Assembly (NCBI RefSeq): GCF_001548475.1
Contig: NZ_LRUJ01000012.1
Location: 1-64,000, forward strand
Length of the DNA: 64,000 nucleotides
Source: Bordetella hinzii LMG 13501
Lineage (GTDB): Bacteria > Pseudomonadota > Gammaproteobacteria > Burkholderiales > Burkholderiaceae_B
Direction of reading: 5' to 3'
In this document: in pieces, positions 58,680 to 64,000 of the stretch
Layout of the letters: each line of letters starts with the position of its first letter
How positions within the stretch are numbered: the first letter of the stretch is position 1
The notes under the pieces: generated by a model
The model's input: the letters and a program-made list of their open reading frames with translations, nothing else
Told to the model about the DNA's origin: nothing
Database searches by the model: none
Program-made: the position numbers and the translations under genes

Positions 58680-58793
58680 CGCGGTGAATGTGGGGGAGAG
58701 ATATGAGATGGGATCTGGCGGCGAGCCTCGGACGGGCTCGCGCGGTACTCTTGGCGCGCCGCCGTGGGCGCCGCGCCGTCCGCTGCGCGTAGT

Positions 58794-59120
58794 TTACAAC
58801 GCGCTGTCCAGAAATGCGGTGAGCTGGGACTTGGACAGGGCGCCGACCTTGGTCGCGGCGGCCTGGCCATCCTTAAAGAGCATGAGGGTCGGAATACCGC
58901 GGATACCGTACTTGGCGGCCGTGCCCTGGTTTTCGTCGACATTCAGCTTGGCCACGGTCAGGCGGCCAGCGTATTCGCTGGCGACTTCTTCCAGGATGGG
59001 GGCGATCATCTTGCAGGGACCGCACCAGGCCGCCCAGTAGTCGACCAGCACGGGTTGGCTGGACTTCAGCACATCGCCTTCAAAGCTGGCGTCGCTGACG
59101 TTCTTGATTTGCTCGCTCAT
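58794..59120 (-). CDS. trxA: Thioredoxin 1
   Basis: 108 residues, the standard length. The redox site WCGPC gives Cys33 and Cys36. [15 protein letters not shown] holds the cis-Pro. It reduces disulfides in the cytosol with thioredoxin reductase. It precedes rho by 114 bases. A TTGACA hexamer (59207-59212, minus strand) lies about 90 bases before the start, but no clear -10 follows at 17 bases. Confidence 0.98.
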   Translation of the reverse strand: MSEQIKNVSDASFEGDVLKSSQPVLVDYWAAWCGPCKMIAPILEEVASEYAGRLTVAKLNVDENQGTAAKYGIRGIPTLMLFKDGQAAATKVGALSKSQLTAFLDSAL

Positions 59121-59283
59121 GATGGGGATATCCGACGGAGGCCTTGGGCCAGAAACGGGGCCGGGGCCTTTGTTACTTGTTTGATGGAAGGATTAAAGCA
59201 TACCACTGTCAATAACAACAGGGTTTGCCGGTTTTGTGTAGCATGATGCGGCGCGAGCGGCCCAGGCGGCTCGCTGTCTTGTT

Positions 59284-59330
59284 CATCCTACCGAATACCG
59301 GCCTGCTCAGGGCGTGCGCATCCTACCGAA
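59284..59330 (+). repeat. 12-base direct repeat upstream of parE
   Basis: CATCCTACCGAA occurs at 59284-59295 and again at 59319-59330, 35 bases apart, each followed by a similar CCG. They lie in the parE/trxA divergent region, 65-110 bases before the parE start. They could be protein-binding sites. Confidence 0.4.
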
Positions 59331-59394
59331 AGCCGCGCCAAATATGGGCTTGTACGTAAAATGTAGGTTTTTTTCCACAGATGTTGGGGATAAC

Positions 59395-61355
<1,961 letters not shown>

Positions 61356-61356
<1 letters not shown>

Positions 61357-61943
61357 TGAGCGAGGTCAAGACGGCCAGCCTCACCCTGGACCTGACGGTC
61401 CGGGATTACGAGGCTTTCATCACCCATGCGCATACGCGGCGCGAACTGAAGCGGCGGCGCCTGCGCAGCCATCTGCGTTTCGCGGGCATCATGATCGTCG
61501 GCCTGTTGCTGCTGATCGTGTCCCGCACGCGCGATGCGCAGGGCCAGATGGATTGGGGGGCGGCCATGCCGACCTTTTTCCAGGCGGCCGTGGTGGCGGC
61601 CGTCGTGCTGGCGCTGCTGAGCCTGGGCTTTGAGCGCCTGATCCCGGCCATGGCGCGCGCCAATGTGCGCCGCGCGCTCAAGCGCGACCCCGAAAATCCC
61701 TTCCTGGGCGAGCATCGCCTGGACTTCGGTCCGGAGGGCGTGGCCGACGCCGGCGAGCGCGCCAGCGGCAGCCTGCCCTGGGATCTGGTGCGCGACGCCG
61801 AGGAAACCGCCGACTATCTCTTTCTTTTCATTGCTCCCACGCAGGGCGTCATCATTCCCAAGCGCGGCCAGCGCGAGGAAGACCTGCAGGCCGTGCGCGC
61901 CGAGCTGCGCGCCCATGTGCCGCGCGCCCTGTTGAGCCATTGA
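61356..61943 (+). CDS. Small YcxB-like two-TM membrane protein
   Basis: 195 residues. A cytoplasmic N-terminus ([24 protein letters not shown]) is followed by two membrane helices (about 43-59 and 73-92), then a C-terminal domain with [47 protein letters not shown]. This is the YcxB-like pattern (DUF), whose function is unknown. It is translationally coupled to parE by a TGATG overlap and lies 13 bases before parC, an uncommon insertion between the two topoisomerase subunits. Confidence 0.8.
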
Positions 61944-61956
61944 TAGAACACACACC

Positions 61957-64000
61957 ATGACTGACAGCAATCAAGCGGGGCTGTTCGATCCCCCGTCCGG
62001 CGGCGATGACGCCGCCATCACGCTGGGCCTGTACGCCGAGCAGGCCTATCTCGACTACGCCGTTTCGGTGGTGCGCGGCCGCGCGCTGCCCGATGTGGGC
62101 GATGGCCAGAAGCCCGTGCAGCGCCGGATTCTCTACGCCATGCAGGCCATGGGCCTGAACAGCGGCGCCAAACCCGTGAAGTCGGCCCGCGTGGTCGGCG
62201 ACGTGCTGGGCAAATACCATCCGCACGGCGACCAGGCGGCCTATGACGCCATGGTGCGCATGGCGCAGGACTTCTCCCTGCGCTATCCCCTGATCGACGG
62301 CCACGGCAACTTCGGCTCGCGCGACGGCGACAATGCCGCGGCCATGCGTTATACCGAAGCCCGCCTGACGCCCATCGCCCGCCTGCTGCTCGACGAGCTG
62401 GACGAGGGCACGGTCGATTTCGTGCCCAACTACGACGGTTCGCAGCAAGAGCCGCAAATGCTGCCGGCGCGCCTGCCGGTCATGCTGCTCAACGGCGCTT
62501 CGGGCATTGCCGTGGGCATGGCCACCGAGATTCCCTCGCACAATCTGCGCGAAGTGGCCCAGGCCTGCGTGGCCCTGATCCGCAATCCCAAGCTGGCCGA
62601 CGAAGAGATCCTGCAGCTCATTCCAGGCCCCGATTTCGCCGGCGGCGGGCAGATCATCACTCCGGCGGCCGACATCGCCCAGATCTATGCCACGGGGCGC
62701 GGTTCGCTCAAGGCGCGGGCGCGCTGGCAATTCGAGGAAATGGCGCGCGGCCAATGGCAGCTGGTGGTCAATGAACTGCCGCCGGGCACTTCGTGCCAGA
62801 AGGTGCTCGAAGAAATCGAAGAGCTCACCAATCCCAAGGTCAAGGCCGGCAAGAAATCGCTCACACCCGAGCAGCAGCAAAGCAAGGCCATGATGCTCGC
62901 GCTGCTGGACGCGGTGCGCGACGAGTCCGGCAAGGATGCGGCCGTGCGGCTGGTCTTCGAGCCCAAGACCTCGCGGGTGGACCGCGATGAGTTCGTCAAC
63001 ACCCTGCTGGCCCAGACCAGCATGGAAAGCAATGTGCCGATCAACCTGGTGTGCATCGGCACCGACAGCCGGCCGCGTCAGAAAGGCCTGCGCGACATCC
63101 TGGAAGAGTGGGTGGCCTTCCGCACCGAGACGGTGCTGCGCCGCACGCGCTTCCGCCTGGACAAGGTGCTGGACCGCATTCATGTGCTCGAAGGCCGCAT
63201 GGTGGTCTACCTCAATGTCGACGAGGTGATCCAGACCATCCGCGAATCCGATGAGCCCAGGCAGGCGCTGATGACGCGCTTCAACCTGACGGAGCGCCAG
63301 GCCGAAGACATCCTGGAAATGCGCCTGCGCCAACTGGCTCGACTGGAAGGCTTCAAGATCGAGCAGGAGCTTGCCGACAAGCGCGAGGAGCAGCTGCGCC
63401 TGCAGGATCTGCTGGACAATCCCAGTTCGCTCAAGCGCACGCTCATCAAGGAAATCGAGGGCGATGCCAAGCAGTATGGCGATGAGCGCCGCACCCTCAT
63501 CGAAAGCGCCGAGCGCGCCGTGCTGGAAACCAAGGTGCTCGATGAGCCGGTCACCGTCATCGTCTCGCGTAACGGCTGGCTGCGCGCGCGCCAGGGCCAT
63601 GGCCACGACGCCAGCCAGTTCAGCTTCAAGCAGGGCGACGATCTGTACGGCGCCTTCGAGTGCCGCACCACCGATACGCTGATCGCCTTGGGCGATAACG
63701 GACGTGTATATTCGGTGGCGGTGGCCGGCCTGCCCTCGGCGCGTGGCGATGGCCAGCCCGTGACCACCATGATCGACCTGGAGGCGGGCACGCGCATCGT
63801 GCATACCGTTGCCGCCGCGCCCGACAGCCGCTGGCTGTTGGCCACGCAGAGCGGCTATGGCTTCGCCACCCGCTTGTCGGATATGAGCAGCCGCCAGCGC
63901 GCGGGCAAGCAGTTCGTCACGCTGGAAAAGGGCGATGCCCTGCTGCGTCCGGTGCCGCTGTTCGAGGGCGCCAACCAGCTGGCCTTGCTGTCTTCCAAGG
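61957..64000 (+). CDS. parC: DNA topoisomerase IV subunit A (3' end outside window)
   Basis: 681 codons are present; the C-terminal end is cut off. The winged-helix CAP domain carries the catalytic Tyr132 in [10 protein letters not shown]. The tower, coiled coil and gate follow ([19 protein letters not shown]), then the first blades of the beta-pinwheel DNA-wrapping domain. The quinolone-determining helix reads [12 protein letters not shown]: the residue matching E. coli Ser80 is Gln93 and that matching Glu84 is Asp97. It belongs to the parE-YcxB-parC operon. Confidence 0.96.
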   Translation, partial: MTDSNQAGLFDPPSGGDDAAITLGLYAEQAYLDYAVSVVRGRALPDVGDGQKPVQRRILYAMQAMGLNSGAKPVKSARVVGDVLGKYHPHGDQAAYDAMVRMAQDFSLRYPLIDGHGNFGSRDGDNAAAMRYTEARLTPIARLLLDELDEGTVDFVPNYDGSQQEPQMLPARLPVMLLNGASGIAVGMATEIPSHNLREVAQACVALIRNPKLADEEILQLIPGPDFAGGGQIITPAADIAQIYATGRGSLKARARWQFEEMARGQWQLVVNELPPGTSCQKVLEEIEELTNPKVKAGKKSLTPEQQQSKAMMLALLDAVRDESGKDAAVRLVFEPKTSRVDRDEFVNTLLAQTSMESNVPINLVCIGTDSRPRQKGLRDILEEWVAFRTETVLRRTRFRLDKVLDRIHVLEGRMVVYLNVDEVIQTIRESDEPRQALMTRFNLTERQAEDILEMRLRQLARLEGFKIEQELADKREEQLRLQDLLDNPSSLKRTLIKEIEGDAKQYGDERRTLIESAERAVLETKVLDEPVTVIVSRNGWLRARQGHGHDASQFSFKQGDDLYGAFECRTTDTLIALGDNGRVYSVAVAGLPSARGDGQPVTTMIDLEAGTRIVHTVAAAPDSRWLLATQSGYGFATRLSDMSSRQRAGKQFVTLEKGDALLRPVPLFEGANQLALLSSK

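Overview
This window comes from a high-GC betaproteobacterium, most likely Alcaligenaceae (Bordetella/Achromobacter type). The inference rests on house-keeping gene content and order, a HU protein with a histone-H1-like lysine/alanine tail, and very dense GC-rich coding. GC content was judged by eye and no database search was run. Almost everything is chromosomal core. I see no insertion sequence, prophage, CRISPR array, tRNA or rRNA gene. The only strongly accessory-looking block is at the left end.

Layout. (1) 348-10085, + strand: four translationally coupled genes for a type I secretion system and its substrate. These are a 1838-residue RTX/Ig-like surface adhesin, a TolC-family outer-membrane protein, an ABC exporter and an HlyD-type adaptor. 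(2) 10091-12347: a YchJ-like SEC-C protein and a small GNAT-type protein on the minus strand, then an amidase on the plus strand. (3) 18963-12353, minus: a core operon leuS-lptE-holA-proA, followed by a two-TM protein and a GNAT acetyltransferase. (4) 19036-21304, minus: an MFS exporter with its MarR regulator (behind a striking 45-bp inverted repeat), then the HU-like gene. (5) 21587-26709: a SulP transporter convergent with an orphan LivJ-like binding protein, then rpmB-rpmG behind a long structured leader, then a Bcr/CflA-type exporter. (6) 26865-33514, plus: cfa, a glycine-betaine type ABC transporter in the order proX-proW-proV, a fused tautomerase and a thiolase. (7) 33571-35405, minus: two small secreted proteins and a LOG-type protein, divergent from polA. 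(8) 42906-38096, minus: cyoABCD with a SURF1 gene, divergent from an MHS-type MFS transporter. (9) 44531-50865: a ZIP metal transporter with a candidate metal-responsive operator, a dienelactone hydrolase, a HAD phosphatase, a Na/Pi cotransporter, sdaA and queH. (10) 50905-59120: glnE, yhdP, rho and trxA. (11) 59395-64000: parE, a small YcxB-like membrane protein and parC, which runs off the end.

How it fits together. The secretion block should export a calcium-folded adhesin. Its central part is four copies of a roughly 200-residue module combining RTX nonapeptides with an EF-hand-like loop. The copies are arranged as A-B-A'-B' with long near-identical DNA stretches. This is the most novel-looking object here. 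The remaining genes serve translation (leuS, rpmB, rpmG, queH), replication and topology (holA, polA, parE, parC, HU), transcription termination (rho), nitrogen control (glnE), envelope biogenesis (lptE, yhdP, cfa), respiration (cyo) and solute transport. Several regulatory signals are visible directly: the marR inverted repeat, a palindrome covering the -10 of the ZIP gene, a consensus promoter and structured leader for rpmB-rpmG, inter-cistronic hairpins after proX, and several clear intrinsic terminators.
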